DNA of 30,410 nucleotides from Fusobacteriaceae bacterium. GTDB lineage: Bacteria > Fusobacteriota > Fusobacteriia > Fusobacteriales > Fusobacteriaceae. The notes below the pieces were generated by a model. The model worked only from the letters and a program-made list of their open reading frames with translations. It ran no database searches and was not told where the DNA came from. Made by a program: the position numbers and the translations under genes. Below are positions 1-8,032 of the stretch, piece after piece. Position 1 is the first letter of the stretch, and the number at the start of each line of letters is the position of its first letter. The stretch spans positions 1-30,410 of the forward strand of contig CAAFPW010000103.1 in NCBI GenBank assembly GCA_900764925.1, in the 5' to 3' direction.

Positions 1-569
1 AATGGGCAGAAATTTTTGAATTTCGTATCAATTTCACTCTCTGTATAGTATCTATCATCATGGGTATGGCTACTAGCTGCATAATCATGTGTATGAGTAG
101 AAGGAGGAAAAGTACTAGGTTTTCCTGTAATGTCACTCCAAGTAATATTTACCCATTGAGCAGCTCCAGATGATAACCATTTAAGAAAATTTCCACTAGC
201 TCCATTAACTGGTATGTGGTTATTTCCATTCCCACTAGGATGAGTATATTCAGGATTTCCATGTAATGTTCCATCTTCATCAATTGTTAAATTATTACCT
301 ACCTTTATTCTTCCTAATTGTGTTTTAGAGGCTTTTTTTATTAGCTCATCATAAAGTTCATTAATACCTCCAACTATTGTTTTAACTACAGTTTTTAGAG
401 TACTATCTTCTTTATTTTGTTTATTACTTTCTAAATCCTCAATAGAATCATTAGCTTTTTTTATTTCATCATCAGCAATGTCAAAGTTTTCATTGATAAC
501 TCTTATATCTGCTGTATCTTCTTGAAAAATTGGTTTTTTAAATTTATAATTGGGTGTTAATTCTGGCAT
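1..569 (-). CDS. Phage tail fibre/collar-type protein, N-terminal part (runs off the window)
   Basis: The frame opens at ATG (567-569), whose first base is shared with the stop of the upstream baseplate gene (TAATG), and stays open to the window edge, so the 3' end is missing. The first ~70 residues are charged and helical, as in fibre N-termini that dock on the baseplate. The visible C-terminal part is rich in Gly, Ser, Asn and Thr, with a phrase like WxNITWSDITGKPSTFPPS followed by HTHD and SHTHDDRYYT. That ITGKPSTFPPSxHxH pattern is typical of tail-fibre collagen-like/triple-helical shafts just before receptor-binding tips. It is last in the baseplate cluster, the usual fibre position. Receptor specificity cannot be read from the visible part. 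Confidence 0.85.
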   Translation of the reverse strand, partial: MPELTPNYKFKKPIFQEDTADIRVINENFDIADDEIKKANDSIEDLESNKQNKEDSTLKTVVKTIVGGINELYDELIKKASKTQLGRIKVGNNLTIDEDGTLHGNPEYTHPSGNGNNHIPVNGASGNFLKWLSSGAAQWVNITWSDITGKPSTFPPSTHTHDYAASSHTHDDRYYTESEIDTKFKNFCP

Positions 570-1111
570 TAAATCCCCTCCTTTTTCATAACTTCTTCCC
601 ATGTAAATTGACTATAATATTCCCAAGTTTTAGGAGGTAAATCTTTCCATAATCTATATCTATATTGAAAATTTATCCCTAAATGAGCTGGTTTAGCCTC
701 TCCTAATGATGCTTTTAAGACTTCAATATCATTTGGTATTCCAATTAGAGAAATAAATACTATTTCAATAGTTCCATCAATGAATTTAACATCAATTTCG
801 CTATTTCTCCAGCTATTAACAATAGTTTTTAATAGTTCTAAATCGCATTTACCAGTTGTTTTCCATCTAGCTTCTATTTCAGTTCTTTTCCCTTCAAGAG
901 TAGTAGATTTAGTTTTATAATCTAATTCCTTTTCAAGTTCTTGAATCCTTTCTAATGACATAGAAGAGAATAAGAACTCTTTTTCAAGTAAGATCATCTT
1001 ATCTTTTACTTCATCTAAGTGTAATCCAACTGGATTCAGAATAGCATTAATAAACTCATCTTTTCTAATTATTTTATGTAAATTCTTAATTAAAATATCT
1101 TTAGTTTTCAT
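569..1111 (-). CDS. XkdU-like baseplate protein (YmfQ/DUF2313 family)
   Basis: 180 aa. It follows the baseplate J protein with an 11-bp overlap and has a GAGGT ribosome binding site before ATG. The C-terminal signature KPAHLGINFQYRYRLWKDL matches the conserved end of DUF2313/XkdU proteins, where a KPAHL motif leads into an aromatic strand. The family sits at the wedge tip of contractile-tail baseplates and connects to the fibres, fitting its position between BppJ and the fibre gene. Family assignment rests on this motif, length and order. The molecular role in fibre attachment is inferred from PBSX-type tails. Confidence 0.8.
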   Translation of the reverse strand: MKTKDILIKNLHKIIRKDEFINAILNPVGLHLDEVKDKMILLEKEFLFSSMSLERIQELEKELDYKTKSTTLEGKRTEIEARWKTTGKCDLELLKTIVNSWRNSEIDVKFIDGTIEIVFISLIGIPNDIEVLKASLGEAKPAHLGINFQYRYRLWKDLPPKTWEYYSQFTWEEVMKKEGI

Positions 1112-2195
1112 GGATAGTTACCTCTCCTAATATAGCTACTTCTTCATCTCCTATTTGGATATTATTGGTTCCATTATTTATTGTTAAAGAACTCCATTCT
1201 ATTACTCCAGGTGTTTCTAATATAGTATTAGAAACAAGTGAATAAGAAACATAATTTTTTTTGAAAGCTACTGATTGTAAAAAAGAAGTTACACTTTGAT
1301 TTATTCTTTCTTTTAATACTTCGCTATCAACATTTTCCTCTTTGGTTAAAGTAACTTCAATATTAATAGTTTTAGCACTAGCTGATATTACAGTGCAATA
1401 AGCACCAATAGGAGCTTCTCCATATCCACATCCCCAAGTTGAATCATCTTCTCCTTTTGGATCAATATATTCCTGTACCTTTTTTACTAATTCACTAGAT
1501 GCTATTTGTTTTAAATCATTTATAATAACTGTTTTTACAGTATTTTTCCCATTCCATAATGGAAATATTTTACTATCTCCAACTCCAGCTACTTCTCTTG
1601 CCCATTGCATATAGTGATATACATTTCCAGAGGTTGCTGGCATCTGAACTTTTATATCATATCTACTTAATAATGATTCATCTGTTTCGGAATTAAATCC
1701 ATCATAAGTAGCTTTTTCATTGATACAACTTTTTATTCCTTGAATAGTAACAGGCATTTGAGTAATAGTTTTAGCTCCAACATTACTAATATCCCCAGGA
1801 ATAATAGCTTGTATTTTTATAATTCCAGTATTTACTATACTTTTAGTTTCTAATGACTTAAATTGAACTCCATTTACAGTTTCAAATATATCTCCTATTG
1901 TTATAGTTCCTGTTCCATTGACCGTTAATTCTCCTATTGAATATGTAGCTGCTTTTCTGGTTAATCCTTGAAGCTGAAATACTCTTTTATCTAGTTCTTC
2001 TCCAGTTAGTCTATGGATATCAAAGAAATCCCAAATTTCTGATAATTTTTTCTCTAATTCAGCTCCTTCTAAAGCATACGTTTTGATTAAGTCGTGTGTA
2101 AATGTTCCAACTGACTTAATATAGTCATCTGGAATATTGCTTAACATCTCTTCTAGTATTTCGTCAGTACTTTTAGCTGTATAGTAACTAGACAT
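1101..2195 (-). CDS. Baseplate J-like protein (XkdT-like)
   Basis: 364 aa. It begins with a helical segment of about 75 residues, then the conserved region beginning near residue 80 (RKAATYSIGELTVNG), which matches the start of the baseplate J-like domain, and ends in beta-rich sequence (IQIGDEEVAILGEVTI). The acidic stretch FNSETDESLLSRYDIKVQMPATSGNVYHY near residues 165-195 is the typical J-family core. Gp6/J proteins form the baseplate wedge ring that triggers sheath contraction. The gene overlaps the DUF2634 gene upstream by 8 bp and the XkdU-like gene downstream by 11 bp, indicating translational coupling in stoichiometric assembly. GGTGG ribosome binding site before the ATG. Confidence 0.92.
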   Translation of the reverse strand: MSSYYTAKSTDEILEEMLSNIPDDYIKSVGTFTHDLIKTYALEGAELEKKLSEIWDFFDIHRLTGEELDKRVFQLQGLTRKAATYSIGELTVNGTGTITIGDIFETVNGVQFKSLETKSIVNTGIIKIQAIIPGDISNVGAKTITQMPVTIQGIKSCINEKATYDGFNSETDESLLSRYDIKVQMPATSGNVYHYMQWAREVAGVGDSKIFPLWNGKNTVKTVIINDLKQIASSELVKKVQEYIDPKGEDDSTWGCGYGEAPIGAYCTVISASAKTINIEVTLTKEENVDSEVLKERINQSVTSFLQSVAFKKNYVSYSLVSNTILETPGVIEWSSLTINNGTNNIQIGDEEVAILGEVTIHEN

Positions 2196-2640
2196 TTATT
2201 TCCACCTCGCTTTCAATTAATTCATCATCTACAACTACAACAATATCAAATTCTAAAGAATTAAAATTTTTAGTGATTTCAATGGATTCTACACTTTGAA
2301 TATTAGAATTAAGTAATATTTTTTCTTCTAATTCATCTTTTATTTGAGCAATAGTAAATCCCGAACTATAAAATTCTTTTCCTCTCATTTCATAAAGAAA
2401 TCTTATTCCAAATTCAGTATCTTGATATACTTTATATTTTTCCATCTCTGTATGAAGTAAAAGAAATATCCATTGTTGTACTTGATTTTTTTTATCTGTA
2501 AATTCAGTTTTCCCATCTTTTATTACAACTTTTTTAGTAGTAGTATCAAATAATAAATCTTTATATTTATTATTTAAAGTTTCACTATTAGTAATTGTAA
2601 CAGAACTAATAGTATTTAAAGTTTTTGGAAAGATGCTCAT
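2188..2640 (-). CDS. XkdS-like baseplate protein (DUF2634, gp25-like)
   Basis: 150 aa, ATG with a GGAGG ribosome binding site. The middle residues FLLLHTEMEKYKVYQDTEFGIRF followed by an acidic beta-rich tail (FDIVVVVDDELIESEVEINV) match XkdS/DUF2634, a relative of the gp25/W lysozyme-like baseplate fold that nucleates sheath polymerisation. The QWIFLLLHTE...YDTEFG pattern is the recognisable element. It overlaps the start of the J-like gene by 8 bp. No catalytic lysozyme residues can be claimed; the role is structural by family. Confidence 0.82.
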   Translation of the reverse strand: MSIFPKTLNTISSVTITNSETLNNKYKDLLFDTTTKKVVIKDGKTEFTDKKNQVQQWIFLLLHTEMEKYKVYQDTEFGIRFLYEMRGKEFYSSGFTIAQIKDELEEKILLNSNIQSVESIEITKNFNSLEFDIVVVVDDELIESEVEINV

Positions 2641-2650
2641 ATATCCCTCC

Positions 2651-3073
2651 TTATTTAATTTTTCTAATTTTAAAATCTACTATCCATTTTTGCCCATTTT
2701 CAGTAGGAGTTACTCTTACTAAATCTCCTACTTTTAGTGTATCAGTATTGATAATAGTTCCATTAGCTTTATATCGTCCACTTCCTTCAATAGTTCCATG
2801 TGGATTTGTTGCTCCTAATCCACATGGTTTATTTGAGGAAGTAGCATTAATAGTTATTTCATCTAATGTTCCTTCTAGTTTGTAAGTTCTAGTATAATCA
2901 TCAAATAACCTGTTATTCATATATAACATGTGAGGGTACAAAATAAATCTTCCATCTAAAATAGATACAGTAAGTTCTGGTGGAGCTTGAATAACTTCTC
3001 CTATACAAACTTGAAAATCTTTAGAAGTTTCTAAACCTTTTAAAAATTTAGCTGCTATTTCACTATTCTTCAA
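2651..3073 (-). CDS. XkdR-like baseplate protein (DUF2577)
   Basis: 140 aa. It starts with TTG (3071-3073) placed 4-6 nt after a strong GGAGGTGGAG site that lies inside the end of the preceding gene. No ATG is available nearby, so TTG is favoured. The sequence has a small OB-like beta domain: VCIGEVIQAPPELTVSILDGRFILYPHMLYMNNRL, then a Gly/Pro-rich loop, then a final strand set DTLKVGDLVRVTPTENGQKWIVDFKI. DUF2577/XkdR proteins belong to the central spike or hub of PBSX-type baseplates. Position between XkdQ-like and XkdS-like genes is exactly the PBSX order. Confidence 0.8.
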   Translation of the reverse strand: MKNSEIAAKFLKGLETSKDFQVCIGEVIQAPPELTVSILDGRFILYPHMLYMNNRLFDDYTRTYKLEGTLDEITINATSSNKPCGLGATNPHGTIEGSGRYKANGTIINTDTLKVGDLVRVTPTENGQKWIVDFKIRKIK

Positions 3074-4016
3074 ATAACTCCACCTCCAAATTTACTATAT
3101 GTTCTCCTTTTCTCCAGGTATGAACACAAGAATTAATTAAATACTCTCCATATAACTTTAATTTAGGATTATTGAGATAGACAACTCTTCCAGCTCTAAA
3201 CTCATCATTTCCAAAACCTTCAAGTGATACAGTTTTAAAAACTTTATTTAGTTCTTTTAACTTCATTTTCGCAACATTCCGAACTTTAGCTTCATCTTTA
3301 TCAGGTTCTACATTGATAATTTCTTGTAAGCTTCCATATTTTTCAATGTTATTTATATCCTCAGCTGTTGCTAATATTTCAGTTGATTCTTGTTCATTTG
3401 AAGTTACAAGTATTCTATTTTTCATTTCTAAGATACTTTCACTTATACTTTCATTCCCAGTTTGTCTATATCTAAAAGATACATTCACTTTTTTAAATGG
3501 GCTAACATTAAATTTACTATCAATAAATTCTAATTTATACTTAATTCCAAGTTCTTCATTAACTTGTTTAAGAATATCATTGATAATTTCAGCGATAGTA
3601 TTTGAATAATATAATTTACTGATAGAAGTAGAAATATTGCTAATATCTCCAATAGGAGCATTTATTTCTTGTAATAGTTGTTTAATAGCTACACTAGCAC
3701 TAATATCTTCAAATTGTTTAATTATTTTATTTTTATTTAAATAAAAACTATAATCTAAACATTCAATAGTCCTATTAAATTTAGTAGTTGTTATATTGAC
3801 TATTACCCCTCTAAACAACTCTTTTGTATTGTTTAGAATAACTATATCTCCAGTTTCTATTTCATCAGAGAAAATAAAACTAGTATCATTGTAATTTCTA
3901 GCTATATTGAAAGCTAATGAAGCTCCTAAAGTATCCATAGAGGTACTTAGATTAATAGCTCCACTTATACTAGTAATATCAACTGCTCTTTCTCCTTTTA
4001 CAACATATAAATTCAT
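3063..4016 (-). CDS. XkdQ-like tail hub protein (gpD/gp27-like)
   Basis: 317 aa, ATG with an AGGTG site formed by the end of the preceding gene. N-terminal beta domain (residues 1-75, containing DEIETGDIVILNN and LFRGVIVNI), then a helical insert, then a C-terminal domain with FNVSPFKKVNVSFRYRQTGNESI and a final hub strand set (GEYLINSCVHTWRKGEHIVNLEVELFEE). This layout is that of XkdQ and late-control gpD hub proteins, which form the trimeric hub linking tail tube and spike. It overlaps the next gene by 11 bp. PBSX XkdQ is of similar length. No peptidoglycan hydrolase domain is visible. Confidence 0.82.
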   Translation of the reverse strand: MNLYVVKGERAVDITSISGAINLSTSMDTLGASLAFNIARNYNDTSFIFSDEIETGDIVILNNTKELFRGVIVNITTTKFNRTIECLDYSFYLNKNKIIKQFEDISASVAIKQLLQEINAPIGDISNISTSISKLYYSNTIAEIINDILKQVNEELGIKYKLEFIDSKFNVSPFKKVNVSFRYRQTGNESISESILEMKNRILVTSNEQESTEILATAEDINNIEKYGSLQEIINVEPDKDEAKVRNVAKMKLKELNKVFKTVSLEGFGNDEFRAGRVVYLNNPKLKLYGEYLINSCVHTWRKGEHIVNLEVELFEE

Positions 4017-4020
4017 AAAA

Positions 4021-4419
4021 TCACCTATTCACATACTCTTCAATAGTAATAGAGTAATCAATATCTTTATTAGCCTTTTTTTCCCAGGTAAAGTCTTTAA
4101 TAACACAAGGATATGAAAATGTAGTTTCTGATGAAATAACTGTAACCTTTAAAGTAGCTTTTCTATATTTAGTAAGAAAAGCTAAGCACTCTGGAGCTAA
4201 AAAGGATAAGAATGGCATCCATCTATACCTTTTGTGAGGAAAAAAACTATTTATAGAGATTGTTCTTAGTTTCTCTTCTCCAACAAGTGTTAGTTCTTTT
4301 CCCAAGCTATTTTCAAAAGTTTCAGTATTTAAAGAGCTGCTAAAAGATACATTTTTACTTTCAATAAATGGAAATTTGAAGATATTTTTTCTATCAAGTG
4401 TAGATAAGTAAATCTCCAT
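4021..4419 (-). CDS. XkdP-like tube-baseplate connector lacking LysM
   Basis: The frame could open at TTG (4434), but the ATG at 4417-4419 has a GGAGGAG site 7 nt upstream, so 132 aa starting MEIYLS is preferred. The sequence EIYLSTLDRKNIFKFPFIESKNVSFSSSLNTETFENSLGKELTLVGEEKLRTISINSFFP matches the N-terminal tail domain of XkdP/gp53-like proteins that sit between tape measure and hub genes. The C-terminal LysM peptidoglycan-binding module found in PBSX XkdP is absent; the protein ends after the beta domain (DYSITIEEYVNR). Function is inferred as the tube-to-baseplate adaptor. Confidence 0.68.
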   Translation of the reverse strand: MEIYLSTLDRKNIFKFPFIESKNVSFSSSLNTETFENSLGKELTLVGEEKLRTISINSFFPHKRYRWMPFLSFLAPECLAFLTKYRKATLKVTVISSETTFSYPCVIKDFTWEKKANKDIDYSITIEEYVNR

Positions 4420-4420
4420 T

Positions 4421-4735
4421 CTATTCTCCTCCAAAGAATCTTTTTAAAAATCCTTTTTTCTTAGATTGAACCTGAATATTTTTTAGTATAGCTAGTAAAT
4501 CATTATAATTTTGTTGTAATGTTTGATGTTCTAAAATTAATTTATAATGTTTTTCTTTTATATCATCTGTTGCTGCTCTTTCGTTAGATGATATAATTCT
4601 AGCTTTTTCATTAATAATATTAACAATAGCTCCACGACATTCCTCAATACTGTCAAGTTTTCCAGTATTTATATCAACATTAAGAAAATTTTTTAAATAT
4701 TTAATTTCTCCTCTTAATACTTCCCTTCTAGTCAT
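4421..4735 (-). CDS. Small coiled-coil protein between tape measure and XkdP-like gene
   Basis: 104 aa, ATG with an AGGAGG site. Almost entirely charged helix (residues 1-90, ending VQSKKKGFLKRFFGGE), with a basic-aromatic C-terminus. Not a family I recognise. Its position between the tape measure and tail hub genes, and coexpression with only 9 bp to the tape measure stop, imply a tail role such as a tail-tip or tape-measure-associated factor. The KKKGFLKRFFGG tail could contact membrane or nucleic acid, but this is speculation. Confidence 0.7.
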   Translation of the reverse strand: MTRREVLRGEIKYLKNFLNVDINTGKLDSIEECRGAIVNIINEKARIISSNERAATDDIKEKHYKLILEHQTLQQNYNDLLAILKNIQVQSKKKGFLKRFFGGE

Positions 4736-4744
4736 AATATCCTC

Positions 4745-6952
4745 CTAAGTTACATTAGCCATATTATTTTTACTTATATCTACAATTACTCCAGCTACTT
4801 TCTCTTTGAACTCATCATATCCATATATATCTCCTTGAATATATATGTTATTAGAATTTGAAACAGCTGGTCTTTGATTAGTCACACTAGCTCTATTAAT
4901 AGCATTAGCTTTAACTGAATTTAAACTTTGAGGAGCTTCTATTTTTGCAAAACTTTCTTCAAATACCTTATTTTGACTAGGTATTTTATTTTCTATTTGT
5001 GGCTTTGCAAGTTCTTGGAGATCTTCTTTTGTTTTTTCAGTTACTTCTATATTTTTTTCAATATCTTCATCACTAAATAAATTTTTAGCCCATTCCCATA
5101 CCTTGCCTAGTCCTTTTATAATAGTTATAATAGGCATAAAAGCTCCAACTATGATACTAGCCCACCATGGCATATTATCAGCAAAAGATTTTAAAGATTC
5201 CCATAGACTCCCTACAAAAGATTTAACTCTATCAAATTCAAATATTAACATGTACAGAGCAAAAGCTATAGCTCCAATGGCAGCTGTTACCCATCCAGCT
5301 GGAGTAGATGCTAACATTAAATTAAAAGATGCTATTGCTAATTTTAGTTTTGTAAAAATAGTTATTAAAAATCCTATATTTGATAAGGCTGTTACGGCTA
5401 TTTGATAAGCTTCAAAAGCTGCTTTTAAAGCAAAAATTCCTTTAGTTAGTACATATATTACACCTAAAAATTTAGTTAAAGCTATAATTACTTCATGATT
5501 TTCTTTAATAAAATTATAGGCACTTATAACTGAATTAGCTATTTCAGTAAAAACTATTGTAAATTCTTTAGCTAAATTATCTAATGTTCCATCACTTTCC
5601 CATTTTAATAGTACTTCTGAGATTAATTGCATCTTATTTTTTATAATATCAAGTATAGAACCTGTTTTGATAAGTCCATTCTCCATACCTAATATCTTAG
5701 CTAATCCCATATTAACAGAGCCTGTAATTGTACTCCATAAACCTTTTACTGTTCTTGAAAGTTTTTCAGCCCCTCCATCAAACTTTGATACCATGATTTC
5801 TTCTAATACAATTTTTAGTTTTTCCTCTTGCTTATCTTTTACCTGCCCTTGTTTATTAAATACTTTATTTTTCCCATACTTTTGTTCAGCAGCAGCAATA
5901 ATCATCTCTTTTGAAATCCCTAAACTTTCCATAGTTTCAAATTCATTTTTTGAAAGTATATCTTTTACAGCTTCTGTTGCTTGTTCCATAGTTGTATTAG
6001 TAGCTCCAGCAGCATCCGCTATCCTTGCTAACCATTTTTCGCTATCTATTCCATAGCTTTCTAGTGTTGCTGTAGCTTGAATAACTTCTTCAGGACTAAA
6101 AGGAGTTGATATAGATAATTGTTCAGCATTTTTCATAAGTTTATTTGTCTTTTCAAAGTCCTTAGTAGCTGTTTCTAACATAGTTCTATAAGCTTCTAAA
6201 TTAATAGAAGTTTGTAATCCCGTTGTAAAAGCAGCTCCACCGACTAAAGTAGCTGTAGTAGCTCCCCATTTTAGAGCTGATTTAATAGCACCATCAATAG
6301 ATGATCCTACACTTTTCCCCCATTCTTTAAAAGTTTCTTTAGAGGATTCTACATCTTTTTCAATTTCTCTTATACTTCTTTCTAATTTTAGAACTTCACT
6401 TCTCTGTTCAGTCATTGATTTTTCAGCTTGTTCTAAAGCTTCTTTTAAAGCTTTTTCTTGAGCTTTCATATCATTTACAGCATCACTATTTTGAATAATA
6501 GTTTCTTCTAATCTATTAAGATTGTCAGTTTGTTCTTTAATAGAGGTAGTATTATTTCGATACTGTTGTCTTAATGCTTGGAGTTGTTTAGCAGCATTTT
6601 TATATTCAGTAGAGGTACTACCATACTCTTGTCCAAGTCTATCAAGTTCCATAGCTTGTTTAGTAATTTCATTTTGTAACTCTATATTAGAGGTTTTAAG
6701 AGAATCAATATTAGCTTTAGCTCTTTGATATTCTCTATTTTGTTCTATAACACTTCTTTTTAGGTTATCTAATTCTGTTACATACTGAGCTATATTAGCT
6801 TTAGCCTGTTCAACTGCTTGTTTATACACTTCTAATTGTTCTTTTGCTTGTTCACTTTGCTTTTCAGCCTCTTTTAGAGAGGCAATAGCTGGTTTTATTT
6901 GTTCACTAAGAGCATTTTTTAAACTTAGTATCACTCCTATTGTTTTACTCAT
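4745..6952 (-). CDS. Tail tape measure protein (XkdO-like)
   Basis: 735 aa, ATG behind a GGAGGGG site; the ATG shares its A with the stop of the -1 frameshift product. Residues ~20-210 are an almost uninterrupted coiled coil (EQAKEQLEVYKQAVEQAKAN...). Residues ~225-420 contain the conserved tape-measure core (ISTPFSPEEVIQATATLESYGI and the AADAAGATNTTMEQATEAVKDIL-type motif). Several hydrophobic helices follow at ~480-610. Tape measures set tail length and move through the host membrane during DNA entry. It is short for the family, predicting a short tail. In phage TP-J34 this protein class is the target of Ltp exclusion proteins, one of which is encoded at the right end here. Confidence 0.93.
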   Translation of the reverse strand: MSKTIGVILSLKNALSEQIKPAIASLKEAEKQSEQAKEQLEVYKQAVEQAKANIAQYVTELDNLKRSVIEQNREYQRAKANIDSLKTSNIELQNEITKQAMELDRLGQEYGSTSTEYKNAAKQLQALRQQYRNNTTSIKEQTDNLNRLEETIIQNSDAVNDMKAQEKALKEALEQAEKSMTEQRSEVLKLERSIREIEKDVESSKETFKEWGKSVGSSIDGAIKSALKWGATTATLVGGAAFTTGLQTSINLEAYRTMLETATKDFEKTNKLMKNAEQLSISTPFSPEEVIQATATLESYGIDSEKWLARIADAAGATNTTMEQATEAVKDILSKNEFETMESLGISKEMIIAAAEQKYGKNKVFNKQGQVKDKQEEKLKIVLEEIMVSKFDGGAEKLSRTVKGLWSTITGSVNMGLAKILGMENGLIKTGSILDIIKNKMQLISEVLLKWESDGTLDNLAKEFTIVFTEIANSVISAYNFIKENHEVIIALTKFLGVIYVLTKGIFALKAAFEAYQIAVTALSNIGFLITIFTKLKLAIASFNLMLASTPAGWVTAAIGAIAFALYMLIFEFDRVKSFVGSLWESLKSFADNMPWWASIIVGAFMPIITIIKGLGKVWEWAKNLFSDEDIEKNIEVTEKTKEDLQELAKPQIENKIPSQNKVFEESFAKIEAPQSLNSVKANAINRASVTNQRPAVSNSNNIYIQGDIYGYDEFKEKVAGVIVDISKNNMANVT

Positions 6953-7574
6953 TATTCCCCTCCAATTCCCATAGAAGCTTTAATTTTTTTAATATCATAC
7001 TCAATTTGTTCTTTTCTATTTATTATCATACTTTCAATAAAGAATAATTTTTCTTCTTCTGTTAAATTAAGTAGATATTGTAAACTGTGTCCTTTTTGGA
7101 GATAATAAGATACCCAATATAATTCCCCTGGATTCTCATTATCTCCTATGAGTTTTTTATTTTTTCTTCAGTTTCTTTTTTTACTTCTAAACCTTTAAAA
7201 ATAGCATTTATACGATTAGCTACTTTTAATACTTCTGTTGTTCCTAATATTATTAAAGGAATCTCTATAAATTCATATTCTTTATACATATCTCTAAGTT
7301 CTTTTTCTTTAAAGAAAGAACAACTGTGGTAGATTAATCCTGAAGCATTTAAAGCCATTCTTTCCATATCCACATTCCCCATAGAAATATTTTCTTTGTC
7401 TTTGAGAGTACCTGTATAGCATTTTGCCAGTTCATTATTATATCTTAATAATTCAGATTCATCAGGTCTTTGAAATTCTACTTCTCCTATTCCTTCTATC
7501 TCTACTTTTGCTACTTTTACTTTTTTAGCTTCTTTTTCTCTTACTTTATTTAAAAATTCTTGAAATGTTAACAT
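6952..7574 (-). CDS. XkdN-type tail chaperone, long form made by -1 frameshift (207 aa)
   Basis: The 0-frame (7146-7574) ends ATA AAA AAC TCA TAG. The heptamer A AAA AAC at 7152-7158 lets the ribosome slip back one base and continue in the -1 frame, which is open to a TAA at 6952-6954. The added 66 residues (LIGDNENPGELYWVSYYLQKG..., ...LNLTEEEKLFFIESM...) look like the usual C-terminal GT part of tail assembly chaperones. The -1 frame has no ATG, GTG or TTG start with a ribosome binding site of its own, so frameshifting is the only simple way to express it. The stop overlaps the tape measure start, as expected for G/GT-type pairs. Confidence 0.85.
7146..7574 (-). CDS. XkdN-like tail assembly chaperone, short form
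   Basis: 142 aa, ATG behind a GGAGG site. The sequence VEIEGIGEVEFQRPDESELLRYNNELAK near residues 25-55 and the helical rest are typical of the XkdN family (PF08890-like). It lies between tube and tape measure genes, where nearly all long-tailed phages encode two overlapping chaperones that coat the tape measure during tube polymerisation. Termination at TAG (7146-7148) gives this form. Most ribosomes are expected to make this form, with a minority making the extended product. Confidence 0.88.
   Translation of the reverse strand: MLTFQEFLNKVREKEAKKVKVAKVEIEGIGEVEFQRPDESELLRYNNELAKCYTGTLKDKENISMGNVDMERMALNASGLIYHSCSFFKEKELRDMYKEYEFIEIPLIILGTTEVLKVANRINAIFKGLEVKKETEEKIKNS
7152..7158 (-). other. 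Slippery heptamer A AAA AAC for -1 programmed frameshifting
   Basis: Read on the minus strand in the XkdN frame the codons are ATA AAA AAC TCA TAG. The seven bases A AAA AAC fit X XXY YYZ exactly: both tRNAs can re-pair with AAA AAA after slipping. The 0-frame stop follows two codons later, and the -1 frame runs 66 codons to the tape measure start. No strong downstream stem is evident by eye, though a short SD-like GGAGAT lies just after. Confidence 0.85.
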
Positions 7575-7591
7575 TTTTCCTCCTGTTATTT

Positions 7592-7612
7592 GAGAGGGAA
7601 TTATTCCCTCTC
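7592..7612 (-). terminator. Perfect 10-bp hairpin just after the tail tube stop codon
   Basis: The arms GAGAGGGAAT and ATTCCCTCTC are perfect and separated by one base; the hairpin sits 3 bp after the tube stop. On the minus strand there is no U-run after it, so it is not a classic terminator in the reading direction. An attenuator or an mRNA-stabilising 3' end that raises tube yield over chaperone is more likely. On the plus strand a T-rich stretch does follow. Confidence 0.6.
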
Positions 7613-7614
7613 TT

Positions 7615-8022
7615 TTATTTTAAATCTGTTACTGTTTCAGCTTGTCCAGTCATTTGAATCTCTTTTACTTTTCCTTTTTCAAAAGATGCTCTAGTTCTTT
7701 CATCAAAAGTTACTCCATCACATTTAGTTCTTTGTTTCTTAGTACCATTGATATTAGCATCATTCATAATAACTGTGATATCTTCATCTAAGTTAAACAT
7801 ATCTATTTCCTCTTCAGTTCCAGTACTTTTATATGTAAAAGATATTTCATGGGTTTCCCCAACTAAAACTCTTATTTTCCCTCCAGGTACATCTGGATTA
7901 TCTACCTCTTCATAATTATACTTAGTTTTTACTTCTCCTTTATTGCAAGTACCAATTTTAACTCCAGCTACCCATACCTCTCCAGCATTACCATTATGAT
8001 AACCACTTCTTTTGTGTGACAT
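7615..8022 (-). CDS. Tail tube protein (XkdM-like, DUF2001)
   Basis: 135 aa, ATG with GGAGG. Starts SHKRSGYHNGNAGEVWVAGVKIGTCNKGEVK, then beta-rich repeats (ISFTYKSTGTEEEIDMFNL, VIMNDANINGTKKQRTKCDGVTFDE), ending EIQMTGQAETVTDLK. That closing strand is the familiar tube-protein ending, and the length is right for XkdM. It is placed directly after the sheath gene, the invariable order in contractile tails. It will be among the most abundant proteins of the particle. Confidence 0.9.
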   Translation of the reverse strand: MSHKRSGYHNGNAGEVWVAGVKIGTCNKGEVKTKYNYEEVDNPDVPGGKIRVLVGETHEISFTYKSTGTEEEIDMFNLDEDITVIMNDANINGTKKQRTKCDGVTFDERTRASFEKGKVKEIQMTGQAETVTDLK

Positions 8023-8032
8023 TTATTCCCTC

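Noticed and set aside
2625..2885. 86-codon plus-strand frame within the baseplate cluster
   Set aside because: Lies opposite the XkdR-like gene, no ribosome binding site or family resemblance.
5103..6056. Long plus-strand frames opposite the tape measure
   Set aside because: Antisense shadows of an alpha-helical gene; no start context.
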